Translations under genes and position numbers: made by a program
Notes under the pieces: model-generated
The model's database searches: none
What the model saw: only the letters and a program-made list of their open reading frames with translations
What the model was told of the DNA's origin: nothing
Shown here: positions 50,075-59,224 of the stretch, in pieces
Layout of the letters: each line of letters begins with the position of its first letter
How positions within the stretch are numbered: the stretch's first letter is position 1
Assembly (NCBI GenBank): GCA_025757685.1
Contig: CP107220.1
Span: 521,501-585,500, forward strand
Source: Oscillospiraceae bacterium
GTDB taxonomy: Bacteria; Bacillota; Clostridia; Oscillospirales; Acutalibacteraceae
DNA length: 64,000 nt
Direction: 5' to 3'

Positions 50075-50659
50075 ATGAATCAGTTAGAAAAGAAAGACGG
50101 CAAAAAAGCTGTGATCAAAACCAACCGCGGCGATATGACCTTTGTGCTGCTGGACGAAGCGGCGCCCAAGGCGGTGGAGAATTTTATCACCCACGCCAAG
50201 AACGGCTATTATGACGGCCTGATCTTCCACCGGGTGATTCAGGATTTTATGATCCAGGGCGGCGATCCTACCGGTACCGGCTGCGGCGGCGCGTCCATTT
50301 GGGGCAAACCTTTTGAGGATGAGTTCGCGCTGGACGCCCGCAATTACTATGGCGCTCTGTCTATGGCAAACAGCGGCCCCGGCACCAACGGCAGCCAGTT
50401 CTTTGTGGTCCAGGCGAAGTCTGTACCCGCCAATTTGATTGACCAAATGGAGGCGCTGTCTGACCAGGGCTATCCTACGGAAGTGGTAGAGCAGTACAAG
50501 CAGGTGGGTGGCACCCCCTGGCTGGACTTCCACCACACGGTGTTCGGCCAGCTGATCGACGGTGCCGATGTGCTGGACGCCATCGCTGCCGTACCCTGCG
50601 GCCCCGGGGATAAACCGGTCAATGATGTGGTGATCGATACCATCGAAGTGCAGGAATAA
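50075..50659 (+). CDS. cyclophilin-type peptidyl-prolyl isomerase
   Basis: A 194-residue cytosolic cyclophilin with the active-site strings YYDGLIFHRVIQDFMIQGGD and ALSMANSGPGTNGSQFFV, followed by an insertion (residues about 118-150) before HHTVFGQLIDGADVLDAI. It catalyses proline cis-trans isomerisation in protein folding. The ATG lies one base after the GH2 stop, so it is in the same run of genes. Confidence 0.92.
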   Translation: MNQLEKKDGKKAVIKTNRGDMTFVLLDEAAPKAVENFITHAKNGYYDGLIFHRVIQDFMIQGGDPTGTGCGGASIWGKPFEDEFALDARNYYGALSMANSGPGTNGSQFFVVQAKSVPANLIDQMEALSDQGYPTEVVEQYKQVGGTPWLDFHHTVFGQLIDGADVLDAIAAVPCGPGDKPVNDVVIDTIEVQE

Positions 50660-50688
50660 AACGGAAAAAAAGAAAAGAGGATCGAAAA

Positions 50689-51240
50689 GTGATATATGTT
50701 GTGATTGGCATACTGGCGTTGGTCGCGCTTGTGTCTGTGGTGCTGAATGTATTGCTGGGAACACGCAAGCAAAATGCACAGCCCGTGGAGCAGGTAACGC
50801 CCGAGCCGGGTGCGGCGGAAGCAGATTTGCCGTACACCAAAAAATTGCTGCTGACAAAGAATGAATGGGCGTTTTATAAAAAATTAAAGCCCATTTGTGA
50901 TCGGCACAATCTGCACATTTTGGCTAAGGTTCGATTGGCTGATCTGGTAGATGTAAGCAGTCAAAAGCAAGGCAAAGACCGCATAAAGTATTTCAATATG
51001 GTCAGTAAAAAGCATGTTGATTTTGTGCTGTGCAAGCCGGATAATTTGCAGGTACTTGCGCTTTTAGAGTTGGATGATAAAAGCCACCAAGCGCAAAGCA
51101 GACAGCAAAGAGATTCTTTTGTGGACGCAGTGTGTCAAAAAGCCGGTTATCCCGTTGCGCATATTTATAATTTTGAAGATATTACAGCAAAATTAGCAGA
51201 GCTGGGCTTGATCCCCGCTCCGACTGCACCGACAGAATAG
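50689..51240 (+). CDS. membrane-anchored DUF2726 protein
   Basis: A 183-residue protein with an N-terminal membrane helix (MIYVVIGILALVALVSVVLN), a short linker, and a DUF2726 domain (LLTKNEWAFYKKLKPIC, AKVRLADLVDV, KHVDFVLC, ALLELDDKSH, DAVCQKAGYPVAHI). The D/E pattern VDFVLC ... LELDDKSH resembles the restriction-endonuclease fold, and a nuclease role has been proposed for the family; here the role is unknown. The GTG at 50689 has AGAGGA upstream. Confidence 0.85.
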   Translation: MIYVVIGILALVALVSVVLNVLLGTRKQNAQPVEQVTPEPGAAEADLPYTKKLLLTKNEWAFYKKLKPICDRHNLHILAKVRLADLVDVSSQKQGKDRIKYFNMVSKKHVDFVLCKPDNLQVLALLELDDKSHQAQSRQQRDSFVDAVCQKAGYPVAHIYNFEDITAKLAELGLIPAPTAPTE

Positions 51241-51266
51241 CAGCATATTGTTAGGTATAAATAAAG

Positions 51267-51308
51267 AGACCACCTACGCAGGTTTTGCTTGCGCAGGTGG
51301 TCTTTTTG
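51267..51308. terminator. bidirectional terminator
   Basis: A 14-bp stem with one mismatch (AGACCACCTACGCA and TGCGCAGGTGGTCT) has a T5 run on the plus side and A-rich sequence on the other; it ends the plus-strand run and the convergent exoA operon. Confidence 0.82.
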
Positions 51309-51315
51309 TTGTGGA

Positions 51316-52071
51316 TTACAGGTCGATGTCCAGCTCAATGGGACAGTGGTCGCTGCCAAAAATATCTGTGTGGATCTTGGCGTCCCGTAATTTAGGTTGC
51401 AGCCGGTCAGAGGTGATAAAGTAGTCAATACGCCAACCGGCGTTTTTCTCTCTGGCGTGGAACATATAGCTCCACCAGCTGTATACGCCGGTGGCATCCG
51501 GGTAAAAGTAGCGGAAAGTATCGGTAAATCCGCTACCCAGCAGGGCGGTCATTTTGCCTCGCTCTTCATCGGTAAAACCGGCGTTTTTGTGGTTGGTCTT
51601 TGGATTTTTCAGGTCGATCTCCCGGTGGGCCACATTCAAGTCGCCACAGAAGATCACTGGTTTATTTTGATCCAGGGTTTGCAGATAAGCAAGAAAGTCG
51701 TCCTCCCACTGCATACGGTAGTCCAGCCGGGTTAACTCTCGCTGAGAATTGGGCACATATACGGTGGCAAAGTAGAATTCAGGAAATTCCAGGGTGATCA
51801 GTCGCCCCTCCCGGTCATGCTCCTCCTTGCCCATGCCGTACTGCACCCGCAGCGGCTCCTGCTTGGAGAAGATGGCGGTGCCGGAGTAGCCCTTTTTCTC
51901 CGCATAGTTCCAGTAGGCGTGGTAGCCCGGAGGCGCAAAGTCAATCTGTCCCGCTTGCAGCTTGGTCTCTTGCAGGCAAAACAGGTCCGCGTTTGCCGCA
52001 GCAAAAAAGTCGGCAAAGCCCTTGCCCATACAGGCCCGCAGGCCGTTTACATTCCAGCTGATACATTTCAT
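51316..52071 (-). CDS. exoA: exodeoxyribonuclease III / AP endonuclease ExoA
   Basis: A 251-residue base-excision repair enzyme that cuts DNA at abasic sites. It has the family start ISWNVNGLRAC, LFCLQETKL (metal-binding Glu), FCGDLNVAHREIDLKNPK, WRIDYFITS and the final GSDHCPIELDI with catalytic Asp-His. It is the last gene of the ABC operon and its ATG overlaps the stop of the ATPase gene. Confidence 0.95.
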   Translation of the reverse strand: MKCISWNVNGLRACMGKGFADFFAAANADLFCLQETKLQAGQIDFAPPGYHAYWNYAEKKGYSGTAIFSKQEPLRVQYGMGKEEHDREGRLITLEFPEFYFATVYVPNSQRELTRLDYRMQWEDDFLAYLQTLDQNKPVIFCGDLNVAHREIDLKNPKTNHKNAGFTDEERGKMTALLGSGFTDTFRYFYPDATGVYSWWSYMFHAREKNAGWRIDYFITSDRLQPKLRDAKIHTDIFGSDHCPIELDIDL

Positions 52072-52880
52072 TGGGTCGGCTCCTCTTTTTGCAGCAAAAT
52101 GCGGTCGGTGTCAAACTCTTTGGTCTCTTTTTCCCGATATAGTGCCAGCAGGTCCGACACGGTCATATGGGCCTTTTGCTCCTTGTCCAGGTCAATGATG
52201 ATTCGGCCGCTGTCCATCATAATGGTGCGGTCGCCGGTGGCCAGCGCAGAGGACATATTGTGGGTGATCATCATGGTGGTGATGTTGTTTTCTGCCACGA
52301 TCTCGTTGGTAATGTCCATCACCTTTTTGGCGGTGACCGGATCCAGTGCGGCGGTGTGTTCGTCTAAGAGCAGCAGCTTGGGGGTGCAGATGGTGCACAT
52401 CAGCAAGGTGACCACTTGCCGCTGCCCACCGGACAGCAGACCGATCTTGGTTTTCATTCGGTCCTCCAGCCCCATATTAAAGCGAGACACCTGCTCCCGG
52501 AAAAAGTTGCTCTTTTTCTTAGACAGAGCCAGCGCCAGCCCGCTGGAGTGGGCGCGGGTGTAGGCCAGCGCCAGGTTTTCCTCAATGGTCATATTCGGTG
52601 CGGTGCCCTTCATCGGGTCCTGGAACACCCGGCCGATCAACTTGGCACGCCTGTGTTCCGGCAGAAAGGAAATATCCTGCCCGTCCAGTGTAACGGTGCC
52701 GCTGTCCTGCATAAAGGTGCCGCAGATCAGGTTAAACAGGGTGGATTTGCCGGCGCCGTTGGAGCCAACAATGGTGAGAAATTCGCCCCGATCCAGGTGC
52801 AAATTGATCTTCTCCAGGGCAATGTGTTCATTGACGGTGCCCTTGGCAAAGGTCTTGGAAACATTCTTTACATCAAGCAT
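52068..52880 (-). CDS. ABC transporter ATPase of the TrpXYZ/DUF534 type
   Basis: A 270-residue ATPase with Walker A IVGSNGAGKSTLF, signature LSGGQRQVVTLLM, Walker B LLLLDEHTAALDP and switch MMITHNM. It pairs with the permease gene (8-base overlap) and a lipoprotein receptor upstream. Such importers handle tryptophan or other small metabolites; the substrate is not certain. Confidence 0.9.
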   Translation of the reverse strand: MLDVKNVSKTFAKGTVNEHIALEKINLHLDRGEFLTIVGSNGAGKSTLFNLICGTFMQDSGTVTLDGQDISFLPEHRRAKLIGRVFQDPMKGTAPNMTIEENLALAYTRAHSSGLALALSKKKSNFFREQVSRFNMGLEDRMKTKIGLLSGGQRQVVTLLMCTICTPKLLLLDEHTAALDPVTAKKVMDITNEIVAENNITTMMITHNMSSALATGDRTIMMDSGRIIIDLDKEQKAHMTVSDLLALYREKETKEFDTDRILLQKEEPTQ

Positions 52881-53784
52881 TGCGGCGGGCCTCCTTCTTT
52901 ACTTTGCGGTTCCGGGCGGTGCGCTTGGCAGCCGGGATAATAAAGGTGGCAGCCACGATCACGGCGCACATCAGCTTCATCAAATTGGCGCTGTTGGTGC
53001 CAAACAGCTCAATATCCACCACAAAGGTGACGATCAGTTTGTAGATCACGGAGCCGCACACGGCGGAGATCAGCCCCACGGTGACGCCCCGCTTGCCAAA
53101 CAGCGCCTCGCCGATAATGACAGCGGCCAGGCCGTAGATCAGCGTGCCGTTGCTGGTGGAGGTGTCGCTGTAACCTACATAATGGGTCACCAGTGCGCCT
53201 GCCAGACCGATCAGTCCGTTGCTGATGCACAGCCCCAGGATCAGAGTGGCGTCCACATTGATGGAGGAGGCGCGCACCATATCCTGATTGTCGCCGGTAG
53301 CGCGGATACACAGGCCCACATGGGTCTTAAAGAATACAATCAGCAGCAGGGTCACTACCAGGCAGATCGCCAGCGCCAGCAGCGCACCGGCCACCTTGCG
53401 CTGATCGCCGGTCAGGTGCAGCGCCTTATAGAACTGCTTAAACAGATTGGCGGCGCCGATGGACAGGTTGGGGCCGCCCCGAACAATCAAGTTAACGGAG
53501 TACAGTCCGCTCATCGTGATGATACCGGCCAGTACCGGGTGTACTTGCAGCTTGGTTTGCAGCAGCCCGGTGATTAGTCCGGCGGCCATGCCGCCTAAAA
53601 AGGCAATGGGCAGGGACAGATAGGTGTGGCCCCCGGCAGCCAAAACGGCGGCCAGTGCAGAGCCAAAACCGAAGCTGCCCTCGGTGGTCAGGTCAGGAAT
53701 GTCCAGCACCCGCAGGCTGATGTAAACGCCCAGCGCCAACAATCCGTACAGTAAGCCCTCTTGCAGGGCAGTGAGATAAAGCAT
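52873..53784 (-). CDS. ABC transporter permease (TrpY-like)
   Basis: A 303-residue permease with about nine membrane segments, of the BPD_transp_2 class (as in branched-chain amino acid and sugar importers): VYISLRVLDIPDLTTEGSF at the start, GIITMSGLYSVNLIVRGGPNL and the permease loop GLCIRATGDNQDMVRA. It is encoded between receptor and ATPase and completes the importer. Confidence 0.9.
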   Translation of the reverse strand: MLYLTALQEGLLYGLLALGVYISLRVLDIPDLTTEGSFGFGSALAAVLAAGGHTYLSLPIAFLGGMAAGLITGLLQTKLQVHPVLAGIITMSGLYSVNLIVRGGPNLSIGAANLFKQFYKALHLTGDQRKVAGALLALAICLVVTLLLIVFFKTHVGLCIRATGDNQDMVRASSINVDATLILGLCISNGLIGLAGALVTHYVGYSDTSTSNGTLIYGLAAVIIGEALFGKRGVTVGLISAVCGSVIYKLIVTFVVDIELFGTNSANLMKLMCAVIVAATFIIPAAKRTARNRKVKKEARRNA

Positions 53785-53807
53785 AAGTTCTTGTTCCTTT
53801 GGGTATG

Positions 53808-53844
53808 AAAAAATTGCAGCAGGCGCACCTTGCAGCGCGCCCGC
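53808..53844 (-). other. intercistronic hairpin between receptor and permease genes
   Basis: GCAGGCGC (53819-53826) pairs with GCGCCCGC (53837-53844), one mismatch; on the minus strand five bases follow and then U6. It probably causes partial termination or protects the receptor mRNA, giving more receptor than permease. Confidence 0.5.
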
Positions 53845-53864
53845 CGGTTTGTGATTTATGTTGC

Positions 53865-54860
53865 TTATTTTGCTGCTTCCAGCACCTTGACCTCATAGCC
53901 AACGGTATCCTTGGTGGGAGTAGCCAAACCGCCGGCAGCCAGCGCTGTCTTGTTTACGGAGCAGTAGTCGATGCCGCACACCTGGGCGGGGATCTCCGCT
54001 ACCTTTTTGCCGTCAAAATACTGAATAGCCATTTCTGCGGTCTTTTCGCCGATGCCCTTGTCGTCAATGGCCAGGGTGGCGGTGCAGCCGGAGGCAACCG
54101 TGGTGGCAGAGGAGCAGTAGGTGGGAATCTTCTTCTCCTGGCACAGCTCTGTCAGGGCAGACACACCGTCCTGTACCACAGAGTCGTTGGGTACGAAGAT
54201 GACATCACAGCCGCCGTCAATCAGGGACTGGGTGACGGACTTCACATCGGCGGAGTTTTCCACGGTCTTTTCCGCATAAGCGATTTTCTTGCTGTCCAGG
54301 TACTTCTCGGCCGCCTTAACGGTGGAGGTGGCGTTCACCTGGCTGGTGGAGTAAATAAAGCCCCATTTTTTTACATCCGGGGTCAGCTTGTAGCCCATGT
54401 CAATGATCTCAGATACCGGAATGGCGTTGGAAGTACCGGTAGCGTTTTTGTCCGGGGTGTCCAGCGCGGACATTACTTTGGCAGCTACCGGGTCGGATAC
54501 GGCGCAGAAGAAGCAAGGGGTTTCAGACTCCTGGTTCACAAACGCCTGCGTGGCCGGGGTGGCGATGGTGAATACTGCGTCATAATCGCCGTTGTCAAAG
54601 TCAGACACAATGGTGCTCAGACTGGCGGCGTCACCGGCAGCGTTCTTGTACACGCAGGTCACATTGTCGCCGTACTTCTCTTTCAGCTTAGACTCGATCC
54701 CGGTACGCATATCGGTAAAGGCACCGTTCTCAGACAGCACGGCAATGCCTACTTTCTTGCTGTCTGCTTTGGCATTGTTATCTTTGCTGCCGGAGCAGGC
54801 GGCGAACAGGCCGGCAACCAGTGCCAGGCACAGCAGGGTGGCAAAAAACTTTTTCATCAT
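53865..54860 (-). CDS. ABC transporter substrate-binding lipoprotein (DUF534/TrpX-like)
   Basis: A 331-residue lipoprotein: signal peptide with lipobox LFAAC (Cys22 from the first ATG) and a two-lobed ABC_sub_bind domain (VGIAVLSENGAFTDMRTGI, AVFTIATPATQAFVN, WGFIYSTSQVNA, DVIFVPNDSVVQDGVSAL). It should capture the ligand outside the cell. Two adjacent ATG codons (54860, 54857) are both served by AAGGAG. The start overlaps the end of the dehydrogenase gene. Confidence 0.92.
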   Translation of the reverse strand: MMKKFFATLLCLALVAGLFAACSGSKDNNAKADSKKVGIAVLSENGAFTDMRTGIESKLKEKYGDNVTCVYKNAAGDAASLSTIVSDFDNGDYDAVFTIATPATQAFVNQESETPCFFCAVSDPVAAKVMSALDTPDKNATGTSNAIPVSEIIDMGYKLTPDVKKWGFIYSTSQVNATSTVKAAEKYLDSKKIAYAEKTVENSADVKSVTQSLIDGGCDVIFVPNDSVVQDGVSALTELCQEKKIPTYCSSATTVASGCTATLAIDDKGIGEKTAEMAIQYFDGKKVAEIPAQVCGIDYCSVNKTALAAGGLATPTKDTVGYEVKVLEAAK

Positions 54861-55966
54861 TCATTCTCCTTAAACGCTTGGTGTTGATTATAATAATCGA
54901 GGTCTGCAAAGGCTTTGTGCAGCATTTCCTCGGTTATGGTGTAGGGGTTGTGGGCAATGTCCGGCATTTTGGCTACCAGGGGCACCAGCTTTTCCACATC
55001 GGCACCGGTCATCTCCACTTGGGAGAGGGCGGTGGGGAGTCCCACGCTTCTGTTGAAAGCGTACATCTGGCGGAAGCCGTCCAAATTGCCGTCGGTCAGC
55101 AGCAGAATGAGCACGCCAAAGCCCACCACTTCACCGTGCAGGTGGCGCGCCTCAATATGGGGCCAGGCGGTGAGTGCGTAAAACACGGCGTGCGCCAGGC
55201 CGGAATTGTAATCCACAATATGCTCTGCCGTCAACAAAATAGAGGCAATGCCGGTGGTGACGATGATAGCCAGAATCACTTGCTCCACTGCATAGGTGCA
55301 GCGCGCGGCATCTATATCTGCCATGGCCTGTGCACCGTAGGTAAGCAGCGGGTCCAAGCACATTCGGCTCACATTTACACCCAGGGCATGGTAGTGCACC
55401 AGCGCTTCACCTCGGGAGCTCATCTCCGCTTCAAAATACTTGGCGTAAGTGTCGCCCATACCGGCCCAAATATAGCGCCGTGGGGCGGCTGCAATCACCG
55501 AGGGCAGAATAAAGGCGTGCACCGGCGGCGCTTTGTGAAAATCCGGCGCCAAAAAGGTGCCGTCTGCGTGGTACAGAATCGATACTGCCGTGGTGGCCGC
55601 GCAGGTGGAGGCAATGGTGGGAAAGGTGAATACCGGCTTGCCGCTTTCTTCCCCATAGGCTTTGCCGGTGTCCAGTGCCTTGCCGCCGCCAACAGCAAAG
55701 ATCATATCTGCTGCTGCCACTGCCGGGTTCTCTGCCAAGGCAGCAATGTTCTCCCGACTGGCCTCGCCGCCGTACCACACAAAATCCGTAATGGTCACGG
55801 CGCTGCCTTGGATCGCGGCCAGCAGACGCTCCCGCACCGCTGCCATGGCTTTGTGTCCGCCGATCACCACCGCTGTGGCGCCAAAGGGCGCGCACACCGT
55901 TGGAATTTGCTTGTAAACCTGCTCGCCGATGGAATAGGACGGCAGGGTAATGGAATAATCCGTCAT
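54857..55966 (-). CDS. iron-containing alcohol dehydrogenase, glycerol (GldA)-like
   Basis: A 369-residue dehydrogenase of the GldA branch. It has the NAD-binding FAVGGGKALDTGKA, TFPTIASTCAATTAVSILYH, and metal ligands in GMGDTYAKYFEAE (Asp), EHIVDYNSGLAHAVFYAL (His) and RHLHGEVVGFGV (His). Substrate may be glycerol or another small alcohol/hydroxy ketone. It is the first gene of the ABC importer operon, which hints that the importer brings in its substrate or a related molecule. Confidence 0.88.
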   Translation of the reverse strand: MTDYSITLPSYSIGEQVYKQIPTVCAPFGATAVVIGGHKAMAAVRERLLAAIQGSAVTITDFVWYGGEASRENIAALAENPAVAAADMIFAVGGGKALDTGKAYGEESGKPVFTFPTIASTCAATTAVSILYHADGTFLAPDFHKAPPVHAFILPSVIAAAPRRYIWAGMGDTYAKYFEAEMSSRGEALVHYHALGVNVSRMCLDPLLTYGAQAMADIDAARCTYAVEQVILAIIVTTGIASILLTAEHIVDYNSGLAHAVFYALTAWPHIEARHLHGEVVGFGVLILLLTDGNLDGFRQMYAFNRSVGLPTALSQVEMTGADVEKLVPLVAKMPDIAHNPYTITEEMLHKAFADLDYYNQHQAFKENE

Positions 55967-56020
55967 AGGATTTAGGTCCTTCCTGGCTAACTTATAATCC
56001 TCTTATAGGACTGTGTGAAA

Positions 56021-56049
56021 ATTATAGCACCGCAGGCGGGCTTTGTCAA
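56021..56049 (-). promoter_or_regulatory. promoter of the GldA-ABC-exoA operon
   Basis: Perfect TTGACA (56049-56044) and TATAAT (56026-56021), 17-base spacer. The leader of about 45 bases contains overlapping short repeats (GTCCT/AGGAC and AGGATT/AATCCT), the latter able to enclose the ribosome site. Confidence 0.88.
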
Positions 56050-56085
56050 CGAAATTCTTTAGCAAGTTAAAGTGATAAATTGCAA

Positions 56086-57153
56086 CTACACAATGCGTCC
56101 GCCGCCCAGTACCGTGTCGCCGTCATAAATAACGGCAGCCTGACCGGGGGTCACCGCTCGTTGCGGCGCGTCAAAGGTTAGCTGTACATCGCCGCCGGGC
56201 AGCACCTCTACGGTGCAGGGCGCCTGGTGCATATTGTAGCGGATCTTGGCAGCAGCATGCAGCGGTTCGGCAGGCGCTGCAATGCTCAGCCAGTTGAACT
56301 CGGTCACCCGTACCACCGTACTGTTCAGTTGGTCGTTGGGGCACAGGGTCACCGTGTTGCTTTCCGGATCCTTCTTGCACACATACAGCGGCGCCGGCAG
56401 CGCAAGACCCAGCCCACGGCGCTGGCCGATGGTGTAGCGAATAATGCCCTTGTGGCGGCCCAGTACATTCCCCTGTGTGTCTACAAAATCCCCGGGGGGA
56501 TAGTGGCGGCCGGTATAGCTTTCAATAAAGGCGGCGTAGTCCCCGTCCGGCACAAAGCAAATGTCCTGGCTTTCTCTTTTGTGGGCGTTGATAAAGCCGT
56601 TTTCCTCTGCAATGGCGCGCACCTGGTCCTTATGCAGCTCACCTAAGGGAAACAGGGTGTGGGCCAGCTGCTCCTGGGATAGATTATAGAGCACATAGCT
56701 TTGATCCTTTTTGTCGTCCAGCGCCTTGCGCAGCCGATAGCGGCCGTCCACGCAGTCAATGCGGGCGTAGTGGCCGGTGACCACATAGTCGTAGCCCAGG
56801 GTGATGGCGCGGCGACACAGGGTGTCAAATTTTAAGCACTTGTTGCAGTCAATGCAGGGGTTGGGGGTGCCGCCTGCCTCATAGGTGGCAATAAATTTAT
56901 CAATGACCTTTTCCTTAAAGTCGCCTTTAAAATTGAACACTTGATAGGGCATACCCAGTCGGCGGGCCACGCTGCGGGCGTCCTCCACATCGGACAGGGA
57001 ACAGCAGGTCTTTTCCCGCTGGGCCATCAAAATATCGTCGCTATCAAATAGCTTCATGGTGGCACCCATACAGTCGTACCCGGCGTCCAACATCAGCTTG
57101 GCGGCCACGGAACTGTCCACGCCGCCGCTCATGGCGATCAATGCTTTTTTCAA
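56086..57153 (-). CDS. mnmA: tRNA-specific 2-thiouridylase MnmA
   Basis: MnmA puts sulfur on U34 of Lys, Glu and Gln tRNAs using ATP. The 355-residue enzyme has the PP-loop AMSGGVDSSVAA, the catalytic cysteine region NPCIDCNKCLKF (Cys in NPC), VTGHYARI, and the persulfide cysteine in SQDICFVP. It is a single-gene unit; no cysteine desulfurase is adjacent. Confidence 0.96.
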   Translation of the reverse strand: MKKALIAMSGGVDSSVAAKLMLDAGYDCMGATMKLFDSDDILMAQREKTCCSLSDVEDARSVARRLGMPYQVFNFKGDFKEKVIDKFIATYEAGGTPNPCIDCNKCLKFDTLCRRAITLGYDYVVTGHYARIDCVDGRYRLRKALDDKKDQSYVLYNLSQEQLAHTLFPLGELHKDQVRAIAEENGFINAHKRESQDICFVPDGDYAAFIESYTGRHYPPGDFVDTQGNVLGRHKGIIRYTIGQRRGLGLALPAPLYVCKKDPESNTVTLCPNDQLNSTVVRVTEFNWLSIAAPAEPLHAAAKIRYNMHQAPCTVEVLPGGDVQLTFDAPQRAVTPGQAAVIYDGDTVLGGGRIV

Positions 57154-57171
57154 AAAAACGCACCTGCTTTC

Positions 57172-57200
57172 TTGACACTTTCAGTCTACTATACTAATAT
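57172..57200 (+). promoter_or_regulatory. promoter of the beta-helix-sirtuin-anSME operon
   Basis: TTGACA (57172-57177) and TAATAT (57195-57200), 17-base spacer. Confidence 0.7.
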
Positions 57201-57238
57201 ATACAGGAATAGAAGTAAAGAGGGAGTTTTTAGTTTTT

Positions 57239-59224
57239 ATGCAAAAAATGCGTTTTTTTCGCCGGTGCCTTCCGCTGTTTTTGGCCTTTTGGCTGCTACT
57301 GGCAGTGGCGGGCGCGCCCTTTGCTGCTTATGCAGGGGAGAGCGTGACTGTGCGGGACAGCAGCGGGAAGGTGTGCTACGCTGCGCCCATGGATCCGGAG
57401 AACGCTTGCCCGGCGCTGCAATCGGCGCTGGACACGGTGCGCAGCGGCGCCTACGGCACCTGCACGGTTACCGTGACCCCCGGGGAATATCGAATGACAA
57501 AGAGCGCTGTGCTGGCGTCTGATATGACCCTGAACCTGACAGGGGTGACCCTACTCAATGCCAATGCAGGCAAGGGTAACATCTTTATCTCACCCAATCG
57601 GGACCGTACCGGCAAGGACTACACCGAATATTCTGCGTTGGAGAACTGCACGCTGCGGGGCGGCACGCTGGATTATGCGCCGGGCAATACCAACGGCTCC
57701 TGCCTGCTGCGCCTGGCGCATTGCAAGAATGTGACCGTGGACGGCACGGCATTTCTCAACAACACAGACTCCCACCACGCAGAATTGGCCGCCGGGTACA
57801 ATGTGCGGTTCGTAAACTGCCTGTTCTCCGGTCAGACCAATCAAACGGAGAGCAGTGCGGAGGCGCTGCAAATTGATATTTTAGAGAAAAATCGGCACTT
57901 CGCCAACTTTCCGGCCTATGACGGCACGATGAACCAAAAGATCACCGTAGAGGACTGCACATTTCAGGACCTGATCTGCGGGGTAGGCACCCGCAACGCC
58001 TTTGCCGGGCGGTATCAGAAGGGCGTTACCATTCGTGGCAACACCTTTCGGCGCCTGCAAGGCACGGCTATTGTGTGCACCAATTATGTGGATACAGTGG
58101 TCGAGAAGAACACCATCACCGACTGCGGTCGGGGCGTGGCATATTATATGTGCAAAAACAGCGGCGTGACCGATGTGTTCACCGACGGCAGCGGCAAGGT
58201 GCTGGGTAAGCGCAATACGGACTGCGGCAGCCGCATTACCGACAATATCATCTCCGTTTGTCAAACAGCGGAGATGGACAAGCCCAGGGGTATGTTTCTG
58301 TACGGCGGCAAGGCCACCGGCAAAATGCCTGCCGGAAATTATGCAGTCTATAACCTGACGGTCAGTGGTAACACCCTTACCACCACCGGCGGCGGGATCA
58401 CCGGCACCGATCTGCAAAACTGCACGCTTGCAGACAACCGCATTACCCATACCGGTGCGGCGGCGGAGACCACTGTGGGAATTCTCCTTCACGGCAGCAG
58501 TGGTAATTTGATCGAGAAAAATACTTGCACCGCCCTACACAACGGGCTGAAGTGTATGGACGCCTCCCACAACAACGAGCTGCGGAGCAATACGGTAACG
58601 AACAGCCGCTCCAGCGCCGTTTGCATTGTGGACAGCAACGGGGTAGAGGTGACGGAAAACACCATTCGCGCCGGGGCCACCAACGGCATTTTTGTGCAGC
58701 GGAGCAAAAAGGCGCGTCTGCTGCGCAATACCATTCAGGCAATGGGTCATAACGGCATTTGCCTGGCGGAGAAGAGCACTGCCGCCACCGGCAGCAATCG
58801 GATCAGCGGCTGCCGTCGCTATGGGATGAGTTCCCAGCCGGGAACTGCCCTGACCACCGTGGGCGATCGGCTTACCGGCAACACCAAGGGGCAGGGAATC
58901 GCGCAGGGCAGCAAGAATATGAAGTTCTCAACCATAGGCAGTACCCGCCTGGTAGGCGGCCGGATCCGCCGTGGCAAATATAAGGGCAAGATCGCCCTGC
59001 AGTGGAAAGCGGTCCCCGGCGCCAAGCAATATGTGCTTTACCGTAGAGACGGCAGCATCCGCGGCAAATACCGCCGGGTGGTAACGCTTACCGGCACCCG
59101 CTATATCGACACAGCCCCCAAGCGGGGCAAAACCGCCGCCTATCGCCTGGTGGCGCAAACCAAAACAAACGGCGTGACTGCGGAAAGCCCCGTGGCGCGC
59201 GCCGCAGTGAGGATTAAAGGATGA
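57239..59224 (+). CDS. secreted right-handed parallel beta-helix protein
   Basis: A 661-residue exported protein. A signal peptide (FFRRCLPLFLAFWLLLAV, cleavage near AYA-G, about 31) is followed by a pectate-lyase-like beta-helix with many rungs of the form N-x-I/V-x-x-N (EKNTITDCGRG, VSGNTLTTTGGG, IEKNTCTALHNGLK, LRSNTVTNSRSSAV, VTENTIRAGATNGI, LLRNTIQAMGHNGI). From about residue 570 a fibronectin-like domain with many Arg/Lys follows. Catalytic residues are not obvious, so it may bind or modify polysaccharide. The stop overlaps the sirtuin ATG. Confidence 0.85.
   Translation: MQKMRFFRRCLPLFLAFWLLLAVAGAPFAAYAGESVTVRDSSGKVCYAAPMDPENACPALQSALDTVRSGAYGTCTVTVTPGEYRMTKSAVLASDMTLNLTGVTLLNANAGKGNIFISPNRDRTGKDYTEYSALENCTLRGGTLDYAPGNTNGSCLLRLAHCKNVTVDGTAFLNNTDSHHAELAAGYNVRFVNCLFSGQTNQTESSAEALQIDILEKNRHFANFPAYDGTMNQKITVEDCTFQDLICGVGTRNAFAGRYQKGVTIRGNTFRRLQGTAIVCTNYVDTVVEKNTITDCGRGVAYYMCKNSGVTDVFTDGSGKVLGKRNTDCGSRITDNIISVCQTAEMDKPRGMFLYGGKATGKMPAGNYAVYNLTVSGNTLTTTGGGITGTDLQNCTLADNRITHTGAAAETTVGILLHGSSGNLIEKNTCTALHNGLKCMDASHNNELRSNTVTNSRSSAVCIVDSNGVEVTENTIRAGATNGIFVQRSKKARLLRNTIQAMGHNGICLAEKSTAATGSNRISGCRRYGMSSQPGTALTTVGDRLTGNTKGQGIAQGSKNMKFSTIGSTRLVGGRIRRGKYKGKIALQWKAVPGAKQYVLYRRDGSIRGKYRRVVTLTGTRYIDTAPKRGKTAAYRLVAQTKTNGVTAESPVARAAVRIKG

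Noticed and set aside
53799..55975. Two long plus-strand open frames (362 and 384 codons)
   Set aside because: Antisense to the receptor and dehydrogenase genes, whose motifs and overlaps are clear.
55967..56030. T-box or other known riboswitch before the GldA operon
   Set aside because: The leader is only about 45 bases and lacks T-box or known aptamer motifs; only short alternative pairings are seen.
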